From Ruminococcaceae bacterium UBA6857 (lineage in GTDB: Bacteria; Bacillota; Clostridia; Oscillospirales; Acutalibacteraceae): a stretch of 8,428 nucleotides of DNA. Below, in pieces: positions 1-6,399 of this stretch (its first letter is position 1; each line of letters starts with the position of its first letter). The notes beneath the pieces were generated by a model. It saw only the letters and a program-made list of their open reading frames with translations. It was not told the origin of the DNA and made no database searches. The position numbers were made by a program, and so were the translations under genes. The stretch covers positions 1-8,428 of the forward strand of contig DKDD01000147.1 of assembly GCA_002451715.1 (NCBI GenBank). Direction: 5' to 3'.

Positions 1-571
1 TTTCAATGTGGGTATATCCCATCTCTTTGACATAGGGAACAAGCTCCCTTGCAAGGTCAAGATAGGAAAACGGACTGCCGTCCTTATATCTTCGCCATGA
101 GCCGGCATGAACTTCATAGATGTTCATCGGGCTTTCATAGGGATTGGTTTTTTCGCGCGTCTTTTTCCAATCGGCGTCTTTCCAATCGTAACCGTCAAGC
201 TCAAAGAATTTTGAAGCGTCACCGGGGCGCGTTTCGCTGTGGAACGCATATGGGTCGCATTTTGCGGCGGTTGTTTTTCCGTCGGGATAGGTGACAAGAA
301 ATTTATAGCTGTCGAATTGCTTAACGCCGGGAACAACGCACTCCCATGTTTGATTATCCGAAAGGCGATACATTTTGTTTTCGTTTTCGTTCCAATTGTT
401 AAAGTCGCCGATAACGCTGACAGAAAAAGCATTCGGCGCCCAAACGCGGAAGGTTACGCTGTCTTCGCCGGGAGTTTTGTGTGCACCGAGATAATCATAC
501 GCTCGGCAGCCTTTTCCCGAATGGAAGAAGTAAAGGGCGGTTTCATCGCCTTTTTTTATTCTTTCTGGCAT
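1..571 (-). CDS. glgB: 1,4-alpha-glucan branching enzyme, N-terminal part (partial)
   Basis: Glycogen branching enzyme: it cuts alpha-1,4-glucan chains and rejoins them through alpha-1,6 links during cytoplasmic glycogen synthesis. The first 190 codons are in the window; the frame stays open to the left edge, so the catalytic residues are not visible. Residues about 38-61 (FRVWAPNAFSVSVIGDFNNW) are the classic start of the CBM48/isoamylase-N domain of GlgB. Residues 150-161 (NIYEVHAGSWRR) are the conserved entry into the GH13 barrel, and YVKEMGYTHIE at the edge fits the following segment. The family is usually 600-700 residues, so about 30% is present. The ATG at 571 is preceded by AGAAGGTG at a suitable distance, and a promoter lies 40 bases further up. 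No other glycogen gene is visible; any partners would lie beyond the left edge. The identification is by recognition of family motifs. Confidence 0.93.
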   Translation of the reverse strand, partial: MPERIKKGDETALYFFHSGKGCRAYDYLGAHKTPGEDSVTFRVWAPNAFSVSVIGDFNNWNENENKMYRLSDNQTWECVVPGVKQFDSYKFLVTYPDGKTTAAKCDPYAFHSETRPGDASKFFELDGYDWKDADWKKTREKTNPYESPMNIYEVHAGSWRRYKDGSPFSYLDLARELVPYVKEMGYTHIE

Positions 572-611
572 TTAAACACCTTCTTTTTTATATGGTTATC
601 CTATTATGCTT

Positions 612-640
612 ATAATATCACCTAACCGAGAAAAAGACAA
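612..640 (-). promoter_or_regulatory. sigma-A type promoter of glgB
   Basis: On the minus strand TTGTCT (635-640) is followed after exactly 17 bases by TATTAT (612-617). The -10 matches the consensus at 5 of 6 positions and the -35 at 4 of 6. Transcription would start near 605, leaving a leader of about 35 nt before the glgB ATG, too short for a riboswitch. Together with the terminator behind glyA this makes glgB, or an operon it leads, an independent unit. Confidence 0.65.
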
Positions 641-869
641 GTAGTTTTTGTTATTTTGTTAGAAACCTTCAAAAAGTTTTCCACAAAAATTGTGCAGTTT
701 GTTAGAAGAGACGGTAAATCCGGAACAAAGTTCCATTATACGAAAAGTGAAGCGCAAAAAAGCACGGATTTTGGCACAGAAAACCTCGGCAAAGGTGAAA
801 AATAATTAAAGCAGCCGTTCGGGTCTTTACCCGTTACGCGGCCGTTTTACTTATATGTTCATATGAAAA
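641..869. other. Intergenic stretch between glyA terminator and glgB promoter
   Basis: With its flanking signals this forms the 338-base gap between glgB and glyA. I see no convincing gene on either strand here. The only structure is an imperfect inverted repeat at 814-842: inner arms CGGGT/ACCCG (820-824/829-833) with a 4-base loop, outer arms GCCG/CGGC (814-817/839-842). On the minus strand it is followed by a T-rich stretch (TGCTTTAATTATTTTT). It could be a second, backup terminator behind glyA. The rest is AT-rich and featureless to my eye. Confidence 0.4.
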
Positions 870-901
870 GGGACTGTTTTGAAGTCAGTCAAAACAGCCC
901 C
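864..901 (-). terminator. Rho-independent terminator behind glyA
   Basis: A 13-bp stem (870-882 with 889-901) with a 6-base loop lies just past the glyA stop and is followed on the minus strand by TTTT. One position (873/898) forms a G-U wobble in minus-strand RNA but an A-C mismatch in plus-strand RNA, which argues that it works on the minus-strand transcript. Confidence 0.8.
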
Positions 902-909
902 CTCGTTTT

Positions 910-2160
910 TTATTCGTACAGCGGATATTTTTTGCAGATTGCGTTAACACCTTTGAGAATTTCGTCCTTGCTGTTTTCAAAATCCTTTGCAGCAATGGCA
1001 ATGAAGCGTCCGATTTCGCGCATGTCATCCTCTTTGAGTCCGCGCGTTGTAACCGCCGCCGAGCCGAGACGAACGCCGCTTGTTACCGACGGTTTTTGCG
1101 GATCGTTCGGAACCGAGTTTTTGTTGGTTGTGATATTGACCGCGTCAAGGCGTTCTTCAAGTTCTTTTCCCGTAACGCCGAGTGAACGAAGGTCAAGCAA
1201 GCAAAGGTGGTTATCCGTTCCGCCGGAAACAAGATCAACTCCGTTTTTGAGAAGTTCATTGGCAAGAGCGGCACAGTTTTTGACAAGCTGCTTTTGATAT
1301 TCCTTGAAATCATCTTTGAGCGCTTCGCCGAAGCAGACCGCTTTTGCGGCAATGACGTGCATTAAAGGACCGCCCTGCGAACCGGGAAAAACCGCTTTGT
1401 TGAGCGCCGCGCCGTACTGAGCTTTTGCAAGAATCAAACCGCCGCGCGGTCCGCGGAGAGTCTTGTGGGTCGTTGTTGTGACAACGTCCGCATAGGGGAC
1501 GGGAGAAATATGAAGTCCTGCGGCAACAAGACCTGCAATATGCGCCATGTCAACAAAAAAGATTGCGTCAACTTTCTTTGCAATTTCGCCGATGCGTTTG
1601 AAGTCGATTTCTCTCGGATATGCCGAAGCGCCGGCAACAATCATTTTCGGCTTGCAGTCGAGTGCAATTTTTTCAAGTTCGTCATAGTCGATATAGCCGT
1701 TTTCGTCAACGCCGTATGAGAAGAAGTTATAAAGCTTTCCGCTGTTGTTGACCTTTGAGCCGTGAGTAAGGTGGCCGCCGTCTGAAAGACTCATTCCGAG
1801 CACCGTGTCGCCCGGCTTGAGAAACGCAGAGTAAACGGCAAAGTTCGCCTGAGAACCCGAGTGCGGCTGAACGTTTGCATATTCGGCAGAAAAAAGCTTT
1901 TTTGCCCTGTCGATTGCGATGTTTTCAACAATATCGACGTATTCACAGCCGCCGTAATACCTTTTTGAAGGGTATCCTTCGGCATATTTGTTTGTGAGGA
2001 CGCTACCCATCGCCGCCATAACCGCCGGAGAAACAATGTTTTCCGAAGCGATAAGTTCAAGCTTTTCGCGCTGTCTTTTGAGTTCAAGCGCCATTGCTTC
2101 GGCAACGGCAGGGTCGGTTTCGTTTATAAGTGAAATGCTGTCGAGTAAGTTTTGATACAT
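910..2160 (-). CDS. glyA: Serine hydroxymethyltransferase
   Basis: PLP enzyme of the cytoplasm that interconverts serine and glycine, transferring the one-carbon unit to tetrahydrofolate; it feeds purine, thymidylate and methionine synthesis. The 416 residues match the usual bacterial length (about 415-420). Landmarks: IASENIVSP (37-45), NKYAEGYPSKRYYGG (57-71), FFVDMAHIAG with the cofactor-contacting D204 and H207 (201-210), and TTTTHKTLRGPRGG, where K233 is the expected Schiff-base lysine. RLGSAAVTTRG near the C terminus is the conserved substrate-carboxylate region. All expected key residues are present. The ATG is preceded by GGAGG with a 7-base gap, so the start is secure. The gene has a -10 box upstream and a strong terminator downstream, and therefore looks monocistronic. 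The leader is only about 40 nt, leaving no room for a folate or glycine riboswitch. Confidence 0.98.
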   Translation of the reverse strand: MYQNLLDSISLINETDPAVAEAMALELKRQREKLELIASENIVSPAVMAAMGSVLTNKYAEGYPSKRYYGGCEYVDIVENIAIDRAKKLFSAEYANVQPHSGSQANFAVYSAFLKPGDTVLGMSLSDGGHLTHGSKVNNSGKLYNFFSYGVDENGYIDYDELEKIALDCKPKMIVAGASAYPREIDFKRIGEIAKKVDAIFFVDMAHIAGLVAAGLHISPVPYADVVTTTTHKTLRGPRGGLILAKAQYGAALNKAVFPGSQGGPLMHVIAAKAVCFGEALKDDFKEYQKQLVKNCAALANELLKNGVDLVSGGTDNHLCLLDLRSLGVTGKELEERLDAVNITTNKNSVPNDPQKPSVTSGVRLGSAAVTTRGLKEDDMREIGRFIAIAAKDFENSKDEILKGVNAICKKYPLYE

Positions 2161-2208
2161 TCTGTAACCTCCAAAAAAGATTTTGCACCGAGTGCTTTCG
2201 GGTTATGG

Positions 2209-2214
2209 ATTATA
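2209..2214 (-). promoter_or_regulatory. Probable glyA -10 box
   Basis: A perfect TATAAT on the minus strand lies about 50 bases before the glyA start. No good -35 is found at 16-18 bases: the matching region lies inside the serS terminator stem and reads roughly AAAACG. The promoter may therefore need an activator, or glyA may partly depend on readthrough from serS. Confidence 0.45.
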
Positions 2215-2222
2215 AAATATAA

Positions 2223-2256
2223 TTACGGTGGCGTTTTGAAAAAAACGCCGCCGTAA
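2223..2256 (-). terminator. Terminator hairpin behind serS
   Basis: Fifteen-base arms (2223-2237 and 2242-2256) pair with one imperfect position and a 4-base loop, about 15 bases past the serS stop. The minus-strand tail is TTATATTTTAT rather than a clean U-run. In plus-strand RNA the loop would be GAAA and the imperfect pair a wobble, so the stem may be bidirectional; the minus-strand genes on both sides make a serS terminator the natural reading. Confidence 0.6.
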
Positions 2257-2270
2257 AAAGTTTTTTGTCT

Positions 2271-3539
2271 TTATTTAATTACATCCGTACCCATGTATTC
2301 GCGAAGAACTTCCGGAACGGTAATGCTTCCGTCGGCATTCTGATAATTTTCAAGGATTGCCGCAACGGTTCTTCCGATTGCAACGCCCGAACCGTTGAGC
2401 GTGTGAACAAGCTTTGCCTTGCTCTTTGCGTCTTCTTTGTAACGTATCGAAGCGCGGCGAGCCTGGAAATCTTCAAAGTTTGAGCAGGAAGAAATTTCAA
2501 CATATCTTCCGTAAGACGGCATCCAAACTTCAATATCATAAGTTTTTGCGGAAGAGAAACCGATGTCGCCGGTACTGAGCGCAACAACTCTGTATGGAAG
2601 ACCGAGAAGCTGAAGCACTCTTTCTGCGTCGTTGGTAAGCTTTTCAAGCTCGGCATAGCTTTCTTCCGGCTTTACGAATTTAACAAGCTCAACCTTGTTG
2701 AACTGATGCTGTCTGATAAGACCTCTTGTGTCGCGGCCGGCAGAACCCGCTTCCGCTCTGAAACATGCGGAATATGCGCAGTACTTGATCGGAAGTTTTG
2801 CTCCGTCAAGAATTTCGTCGCGGTGCATGTTTGTTACTGGAACTTCCGCGGTCGGAATGAGGAAATAGTCGTTTGTAAGTTTGAAAGCGTCGTCCTCAAA
2901 CTTCGGGAGCTGACCCGTGCCGGTCATCGAAGCGCGGTTAACCATGAACGGCGGGAAAATTTCGGTATAGCCGTGTGCGGTATGGGTGTTGAGAAAGAAG
3001 TTGATGATTGAACGTTCAAGTCTTGCGCCGAGTCCTTTGTAGAAATGGAAACGTGCGCCGGTAACTTTTGCGGCGGTTTCCGGGTCAAGAATTCCGAGTC
3101 TTGCGCCGATGTCCCAATGAGCTTCGGCTTCAAAGTCGAACTTTCTCGGTTCGCCCCAACGGCGAATTTCAACGTTTTCGCTGTCGTCTTTTCCAATCGG
3201 GGTTGTCTCGTTCGGGATATTCGGGAACTCATACATAATGCTCTTTTGTTTGTTTTCAAGAGCGGTAAGTTCGTCGTCGTCCTCTTTGATTGCGTCTTTA
3301 ACGGCATTCATTTCAGCCATAATTTCGCTGACATCCTTGCCCTCTTTCTTGAGCTGCGGAATCATTTTTCCGGCAACATTTTGGCGGGCTTTAAGCTGGT
3401 CTCTTTTTGCGGAAAGTTCGCGGCGGCGCGCGTCGATTTCAAGAATTTCATCAACAAGGGCATCCATATCCTTGTTTCTTGTTTTCATTGCCTTTTTAAC
3501 AAGGTCAGGATTTTCTCTGATAAGTTTTATATCAAGCAT
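2271..3539 (-). CDS. serS: Seryl-tRNA synthetase
   Basis: Class II aminoacyl-tRNA synthetase that activates serine with ATP and charges tRNA-Ser (and tRNA-Sec where present). The 422 residues match the usual bacterial length. The N terminus MLDIKLIRENPDLV opens the charged helical tRNA-binding arm (about 30-105, predicted antiparallel coiled coil). The catalytic domain follows: TAEVP (230-234, serine-binding TxE loop), motif 2 FRAEAGSAGRDTRGLIRQHQF (260-280) and motif 3 NGSGVAIGR with R390. All hallmark residues are intact. I chose the ATG at 3539: it follows AAAGGAGAT at a workable distance and gives the conserved family N terminus. A GTG at 3560 is in frame, but it lies upstream of and overlaps the region of that ribosome binding site. 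The leader is about 37 nt and contains no T-box, unlike many Firmicute synthetase genes. Confidence 0.98.
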   Translation of the reverse strand: MLDIKLIRENPDLVKKAMKTRNKDMDALVDEILEIDARRRELSAKRDQLKARQNVAGKMIPQLKKEGKDVSEIMAEMNAVKDAIKEDDDELTALENKQKSIMYEFPNIPNETTPIGKDDSENVEIRRWGEPRKFDFEAEAHWDIGARLGILDPETAAKVTGARFHFYKGLGARLERSIINFFLNTHTAHGYTEIFPPFMVNRASMTGTGQLPKFEDDAFKLTNDYFLIPTAEVPVTNMHRDEILDGAKLPIKYCAYSACFRAEAGSAGRDTRGLIRQHQFNKVELVKFVKPEESYAELEKLTNDAERVLQLLGLPYRVVALSTGDIGFSSAKTYDIEVWMPSYGRYVEISSCSNFEDFQARRASIRYKEDAKSKAKLVHTLNGSGVAIGRTVAAILENYQNADGSITVPEVLREYMGTDVIK

Positions 3540-3582
3540 AGTTAAAAATCTCCTTTGCACTTTAAAATATCCTATTTTTTGT

Positions 3583-3611
3583 AGTATATCACATTAATTT
3601 ATGTTTTTAAA
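3583..3611 (-). promoter_or_regulatory. Extended -10 promoter of serS
   Basis: On the minus strand TTTAAA (3606-3611) stands 17 bases before TATACT (3583-3588). The -10 is preceded by TG plus one base, giving the extended -10 form TGnTATACT that compensates for the modest -35. The start would be near 3576. Confidence 0.65.
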
Positions 3612-3671
3612 GGGTTATGCCGAAATTTTGTTTGCGAAACGGGGCAAAAAAATCTTTCTTTCTGCTTTCGG

Positions 3672-4544
3672 TCAGTTTGTGCTTTGCTTTTTAAACTTTT
3701 TTTCAATCGTCGGAAGAAGACCGTAAAGCGTTACAAAAACAACAACGACGGCAAAACCGGCAATTGCAAGTTTGCCCATTTTTTCGCCGCAAAAAATTGC
3801 AACGGGAATCGGATTAAAAATCGGTTCGATTGTGAGAAGAAGCGAACCTTCAACTTTGTCAACGCGTTTGATTCCGCGGCTGAACAAAATGTTTGCAAGA
3901 CCATACTGAAAAATTCCGAGAACAAGTACCCAAATGATATTCGTTTTGTCGAACGAAAGGTTTTTGTCGAAGAACATAAACGGAAAGCAAAAAACAAGGC
4001 TCATGATATTGCTGAGATAAAGGCAGTCGTCGCTGTCGCTGTTTTCGTCGTTCATGATTATTATCTGCGCCGCAAAGGTTACGCCGGACAAAAGGCCGAG
4101 AACGTTTCCGGCAATCCTTGTCGGGTCAAGGCTGTCTGCAAACGAAAGAACGCAACCGCCGAAAACCGCAAGGGTAATGACCGCTTCGCTGAGTTTTGCC
4201 TTTCTTTTTTGAAAGATGACCGCATAAAGAAAAACAAGAATCGGTGCAATATATTGCAAAACGATTGCCGTTCCCGCCGTTGTGAGCTTGATTGCTTCAA
4301 CATAAAGAATCCCCGTTGCACTCATTGCTACAGCACCGAGAATATTCGCTTTTGAAAGCTTTGCTTTGAAGCTTTTTTTGACAGCAACAAGCATAAGAAG
4401 CGAAATCAAGCTTCGCGCCGCCATGAGCGAAAACGAACTCCATGTGATTGATTTTACACAAACACCGGCAAGGCCCCAAAGAATCGCCGTTGAGGCGATG
4501 AGAAGCCGTCCGAGATTGTGCTCTTTTTTTGAAAGTCCTTCCAT
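3672..4544 (-). CDS. EamA/DMT-family membrane transporter
   Basis: A multi-spanning membrane protein of the drug/metabolite transporter superfamily, most likely an exporter or permease of small metabolites such as amino acids; the substrate cannot be read from the sequence. At 290 residues it matches the family. It has the ten-helix, two-repeat EamA pattern: first half about 12-137, second half about 145-278, each ending in a small-residue-rich helix. TTAGTAIVLQYIAPILV (88-104) and EPIFNPIPVAIFCGE (240-254) are typical of the paired EamA repeats, and a basic tail (EKKFKKQ) stays in the cytoplasm. I prefer the ATG at 4544 over the one at 4553: GGAG overlaps the earlier ATG but stands 9 bases before the later one. 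It has its own promoter, and no convincing terminator follows it before the serS promoter. The neighbours do not fix its substrate. Confidence 0.88.
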   Translation of the reverse strand: MEGLSKKEHNLGRLLIASTAILWGLAGVCVKSITWSSFSLMAARSLISLLMLVAVKKSFKAKLSKANILGAVAMSATGILYVEAIKLTTAGTAIVLQYIAPILVFLYAVIFQKRKAKLSEAVITLAVFGGCVLSFADSLDPTRIAGNVLGLLSGVTFAAQIIIMNDENSDSDDCLYLSNIMSLVFCFPFMFFDKNLSFDKTNIIWVLVLGIFQYGLANILFSRGIKRVDKVEGSLLLTIEPIFNPIPVAIFCGEKMGKLAIAGFAVVVVFVTLYGLLPTIEKKFKKQSTN

Positions 4545-4591
4545 TTTTAACATCTCCGATGCAACCTATAAAGTCGAAATCCGTTTGGAAC

Positions 4592-4620
4592 ATTATAGCG
4601 GATAACGCATGACAAATCAA
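4592..4620 (-). promoter_or_regulatory. Promoter of the EamA transporter gene
   Basis: TTGATT (4615-4620) and a perfect TATAAT (4592-4597) are separated by 17 bases on the minus strand. The start would be near 4585, giving a leader of about 41 nt. It begins right after the terminator at 4633-4675, so the transporter need not depend on the upstream orphan promoter. Confidence 0.75.
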
Positions 4621-4625
4621 GATTG

Positions 4626-4722
4626 CAAAAATAAAAAGTAACCGCCCGGCGTCCAAACAGTAGCGATTACTTTTTTAATCTCATTTTATAGAACAACCGC
4701 TTAATGCAGTTCTCTTCTTTGT
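4626..4722 (-). ncRNA. Candidate ~95-nt small RNA or leader transcript
   Basis: A consensus promoter (4729-4757) and an intrinsic terminator (4633-4675) bound a transcript of about 95 nt with no real gene in it. The 5' part can fold AACTGC with GCGGTT around a 5-base loop; the 3' part is the terminator hairpin. The only start codon opens a five-codon frame (M-R-L-K-K-stop) with no ribosome binding site, its stop falling in the terminator stem. The RNA could be a small regulatory RNA, an attenuated leader whose readthrough reaches the EamA gene, or the leftover ends of a deleted gene. I do not recognise a known riboswitch class. The transcript is inferred from its boundary signals only. Confidence 0.4.
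4633..4675 (-). terminator. Intrinsic terminator of the orphan transcript
   Basis: Thirteen-base arms (4633-4645 and 4663-4675) surround a 17-base loop. One position pairs as G-U in minus-strand RNA and is a C-A mismatch on the plus strand, so it is built for the minus strand. The 3' arm ends in TTTTT and continues ATTTTT. It could also stop transcripts coming from the ACT-MBL gene, which has no good U-run terminator of its own. Confidence 0.75.
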
Positions 4723-4728
4723 GTTTAT

Positions 4729-4757
4729 ATTATATCGAGCCGACCGATCTTTGTCAA
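4729..4757 (-). promoter_or_regulatory. Perfect consensus sigma-A promoter with no gene behind it
   Basis: TTGACA (4752-4757), a 17-base spacer (4735-4751) and TATAAT (4729-4734) on the minus strand match the sigma-A consensus at all 12 positions. It is the strongest-looking promoter in the window. The -35 sits in the middle of the inverted repeat 4740-4765, which suggests that a repressor could cover it. Confidence 0.8.
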
Positions 4758-4776
4758 GCGGTCGGTTTTTATTTTT
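4740..4776 (+). promoter_or_regulatory. Inverted repeat over the -35 box; terminator-like on plus strand
   Basis: Seven-base arms CCGACCG (4740-4746) and CGGTCGG (4759-4765) are separated by 12 bases that hold the -35 box. A related half site, GATCGGT on the minus strand, lies at about 4784-4790, so three copies of the same half-site word cluster here. On the plus strand the stem is followed by TTTTTATTTTT, a textbook terminator shape, but no plus-strand gene is present to be terminated. I favour an operator (GC-rich palindromes of this sort are common for TetR-type repressors), perhaps doubling as a terminator. Confidence 0.5.
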
Positions 4777-4788
4777 AACAAAAACCGA

Positions 4789-6228
4789 TCATTCCGCCGT
4801 TTTAACGGTATATGTTTTCTTTCCGCCGTGGCCGCCGAAAATCTGCCATGTTCCGGCGCCGAGCCGCGCAAAAATTGCCTTTCGCTCTGCGGCACAAAGG
4901 GCAGGGTCGGTATCGACCGAGGTCATGAGGATAGGCGCATAATGATTATACCTTGCCTGCGCGGCGGTCATGTCTTTCATGTTGACATAAACGTCTCCGC
5001 TGAAAACAAGGCGGTTTTCATAATCAATCAAAACCGATTCGCCGCGAAGATGTCCGCCTGCGCCCTGATAAAGTTCAAAATGCAGGTCGCCGAAATCAAA
5101 CGTTCCCGTTCTTGAAAGCACACCGTCCGCGGTTTCTTTTTCGCCGACAACTTTAATCTTTTTCGGGTCAACGGGTGTGTATGATGTCAAAATCTTGCAG
5201 ATTTGAATATACGGTTTGTGAAGCGGATTCTGTTCGCGGTAACCGTCGCCGTTTTCATATTCAAGGCGAAGACACCGGGCACTTTGCGCACTTGCATAAA
5301 CCGTGTCAAATTCCGGAAGCAGACCGCAATGGTCAACGTCCGCATGAGTGACAAAAACCCGCTTTTGAATTTTATCAAATTTTGGAATGAGTTCGCGAAA
5401 AATGCGGTTCATCTCGTCTTTGCAATAAGCGTAGCCCGTATCAACAAAAAGATATTCTTCGCCGCTTTTGATTATTGCGGTATTGCTTCCGCAAGGCGGC
5501 TCAATCAGAAAAATTTCGGTTTTTTCGGTAACTTTGTGTCTTGAAATCCGCGGCGAAAAATCAGCTCCGCGTGCTTTTGAAAGAAGTTCGCAAAACCTGC
5601 TGATACTGTCAAAAGTACGGTACGGCGAAACGCCGGATTCGTCAAGCTGCTGCATTGCAAGGTTCGTGTTGACCAAAAGTGCCTCTCTTGAATCGGCAGA
5701 AATTTGCATGAGCGACGAAAGTTCATTGACAAAGTGAATGTAAAAAAGGCTGTTGTCATAAATTTTGTCTGCGTGGTTATAGTCGATTACACGAACATCG
5801 CAAAGCTTTTTTGCGGCGGAAAGAAATTCTTTGATTTTTTCCTCTTCGCTAACAACGATTCCCATTTTGAAATACTGAAAGTCCGAGCCGTTTTCCTGCG
5901 AACTTATGTATGAAATATTAAATGAAAATTCACTGATAAGTTCAAGAATGTCGGTAACGCTTCCGGGAACGTCACGAAGAGCAAATTCAAGCAAAATAAC
6001 ATTTTTCCCGTTGTCGTCGGCCTGAAGATAGCCTATTTTTGAAAGTTTTTCCGCCGCAAGCGCAAGCTGTTCGGGCGTGCCGTCCGCGTCAATAAAAAGC
6101 ATGTGGGAATCCACCGCCTTGTTATAGCTTACACGGGTGATGTTTACTCCGATTTCAGCAAAGCAGCGGCTCGCTTTCAAAAATGCGCCGATATGGTTCG
6201 GCATAACCGTTACAAACGTTTTTTTCAT
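4789..6228 (-). CDS. ACT-ACT-metallo-beta-lactamase-fold fusion protein
   Basis: A 479-residue, probably soluble protein. Residues 1-75 and 77-150 each look like an ACT domain, the regulatory fold that usually binds amino acids; DVPGSVTDIL (86-95) is the typical ACT start. A helical linker (about 155-230) leads to a metallo-beta-lactamase-fold hydrolase (about 235-470). Metal ligands: FVDTG (261-265), H295-A-D297-V-D299-H300, H393 in GAGGHLRGES, D412 in VFSGDVY and H467 in IFGGHGG. The signature is HxDxDH instead of HxHxDH: the second histidine is an aspartate, as in some family branches, so the site is probably still metal-binding. Substrate and pathway are unknown; an amino-acid-gated hydrolase is my inference. 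The start is secure (AAAGGAG, 7-base gap). It is a single-gene unit; its promoter is weak. Confidence 0.85.
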   Translation of the reverse strand: MKKTFVTVMPNHIGAFLKASRCFAEIGVNITRVSYNKAVDSHMLFIDADGTPEQLALAAEKLSKIGYLQADDNGKNVILLEFALRDVPGSVTDILELISEFSFNISYISSQENGSDFQYFKMGIVVSEEEKIKEFLSAAKKLCDVRVIDYNHADKIYDNSLFYIHFVNELSSLMQISADSREALLVNTNLAMQQLDESGVSPYRTFDSISRFCELLSKARGADFSPRISRHKVTEKTEIFLIEPPCGSNTAIIKSGEEYLFVDTGYAYCKDEMNRIFRELIPKFDKIQKRVFVTHADVDHCGLLPEFDTVYASAQSARCLRLEYENGDGYREQNPLHKPYIQICKILTSYTPVDPKKIKVVGEKETADGVLSRTGTFDFGDLHFELYQGAGGHLRGESVLIDYENRLVFSGDVYVNMKDMTAAQARYNHYAPILMTSVDTDPALCAAERKAIFARLGAGTWQIFGGHGGKKTYTVKTAE

Positions 6229-6266
6229 GGAAAAACTCCTTTGCGCCTATGTTTTAAAACAAAAAA

Positions 6267-6294
6267 CTCATATCAAAGCCGCTTCACATTGCAA
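6267..6294 (-). promoter_or_regulatory. Weak candidate promoter of the ACT-MBL gene
   Basis: TTGCAA (6289-6294) and TATGAG (6267-6272) are 16 bases apart on the minus strand, the -10 preceded by TG plus one base (extended form). The -35 overlaps a small perfect hairpin (ATTGC-AAA-GCAAT, 6288-6300). It is the best match between the tRNA-fragment terminator and the gene, but it is not a strong one. Confidence 0.35.
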
Positions 6295-6322
6295 AGCAAT
6301 ACTTCTTTTGCCAAAAGGCGAA
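6288..6322. repeat. Pair of short hairpins upstream of the ACT-MBL gene
   Basis: Two small perfect inverted repeats stand next to each other: ATTGC/GCAAT with an AAA loop (6288-6300) and TTTGCC/GGCGAA (one wobble) with an AAAA loop (6307-6322). They are separated by ACTTCT. Several short hairpins with A-rich loops and fixed-looking linkers are suggestive of a dispersed repeat family, but only one instance is visible here. Confidence 0.35.
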
Positions 6323-6326
6323 TTTC

Positions 6327-6360
6327 ATTAAAAAAAGCACTCTCAAAGAAGTGCTTTTTT
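6327..6360 (-). terminator. Terminator behind the tRNA-Arg 3' fragment
   Basis: An 11-bp perfect stem (6331-6341 with 6350-6360), 8-base loop and a T7 tail on the minus strand begin right at the CCA end of the tRNA fragment. Its sequence differs from the terminators behind the other two tRNA copies, so it may be the original chromosomal terminator of the tRNA gene, left behind after integration. Confidence 0.8.
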
Positions 6361-6399
6361 GGCACCCCCTGCGGAAATCGAACCCGGGGCTAACCCTTA
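6360..6399 (-). pseudogene. 40-bp 3' fragment of tRNA-Arg(CCU), att-like
   Basis: Reading on the minus strand from the 3' side of the anticodon loop to the encoded CCA (6360-6362), this matches the 3' half of the tRNA-Arg(CCU) genes at 8126 and 8356. Homology stops abruptly within the anticodon loop. It differs from the 8126 copy at 2 of 40 positions but from the 8356 copy at more, sharing the unusual T-stem word CGGGGCT with the former. A tRNA 3' half lying 1.8 kb from a fuller copy is the usual trace of a site-specific integration into the tRNA gene. No integrase is present. Confidence 0.8.

Noticed and set aside
672..690. DnaA-box-like word (TTTTCCACA) in the glgB-glyA gap
   Set aside because: A single imperfect match without a cluster, an AT-rich unwinding region or dnaA/dnaN nearby; expected by chance.
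3540..3560. Upstream in-frame GTG at 3560 as the serS start
   Set aside because: The extra seven codons overlap the AAAGGAGAT ribosome binding site that serves the ATG at 3539, and the family N terminus begins MLDIKLIREN.
3540..3671. T-box riboswitch in front of serS
   Set aside because: Only about 130 bases separate the EamA stop from serS, and the extended -10 promoter leaves a leader of roughly 37 nt. No T-box consensus word or antiterminator is present.
3684..4355. Long plus-strand open frame opposite the EamA gene
   Set aside because: It is antisense to a clear membrane-protein gene, rich in K, N and R in a way that mirrors the hydrophobic codons of the real gene, and it has no plausible start signal. 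The other plus-strand frames in the window are similar shadows.
4660..4690. Attenuator leader peptide M-R-L-K-K in the orphan transcript
   Set aside because: Five codons with no ribosome binding site and no run of one regulatory amino acid; kept only as a note in the ncRNA entry.
4626..4722. ZTP or other known riboswitch, suggested by a CCGGGCGG word near the terminator
   Set aside because: The word lies in the terminator loop and arm, and the rest of the conserved core of that class is absent; the RNA is too short.
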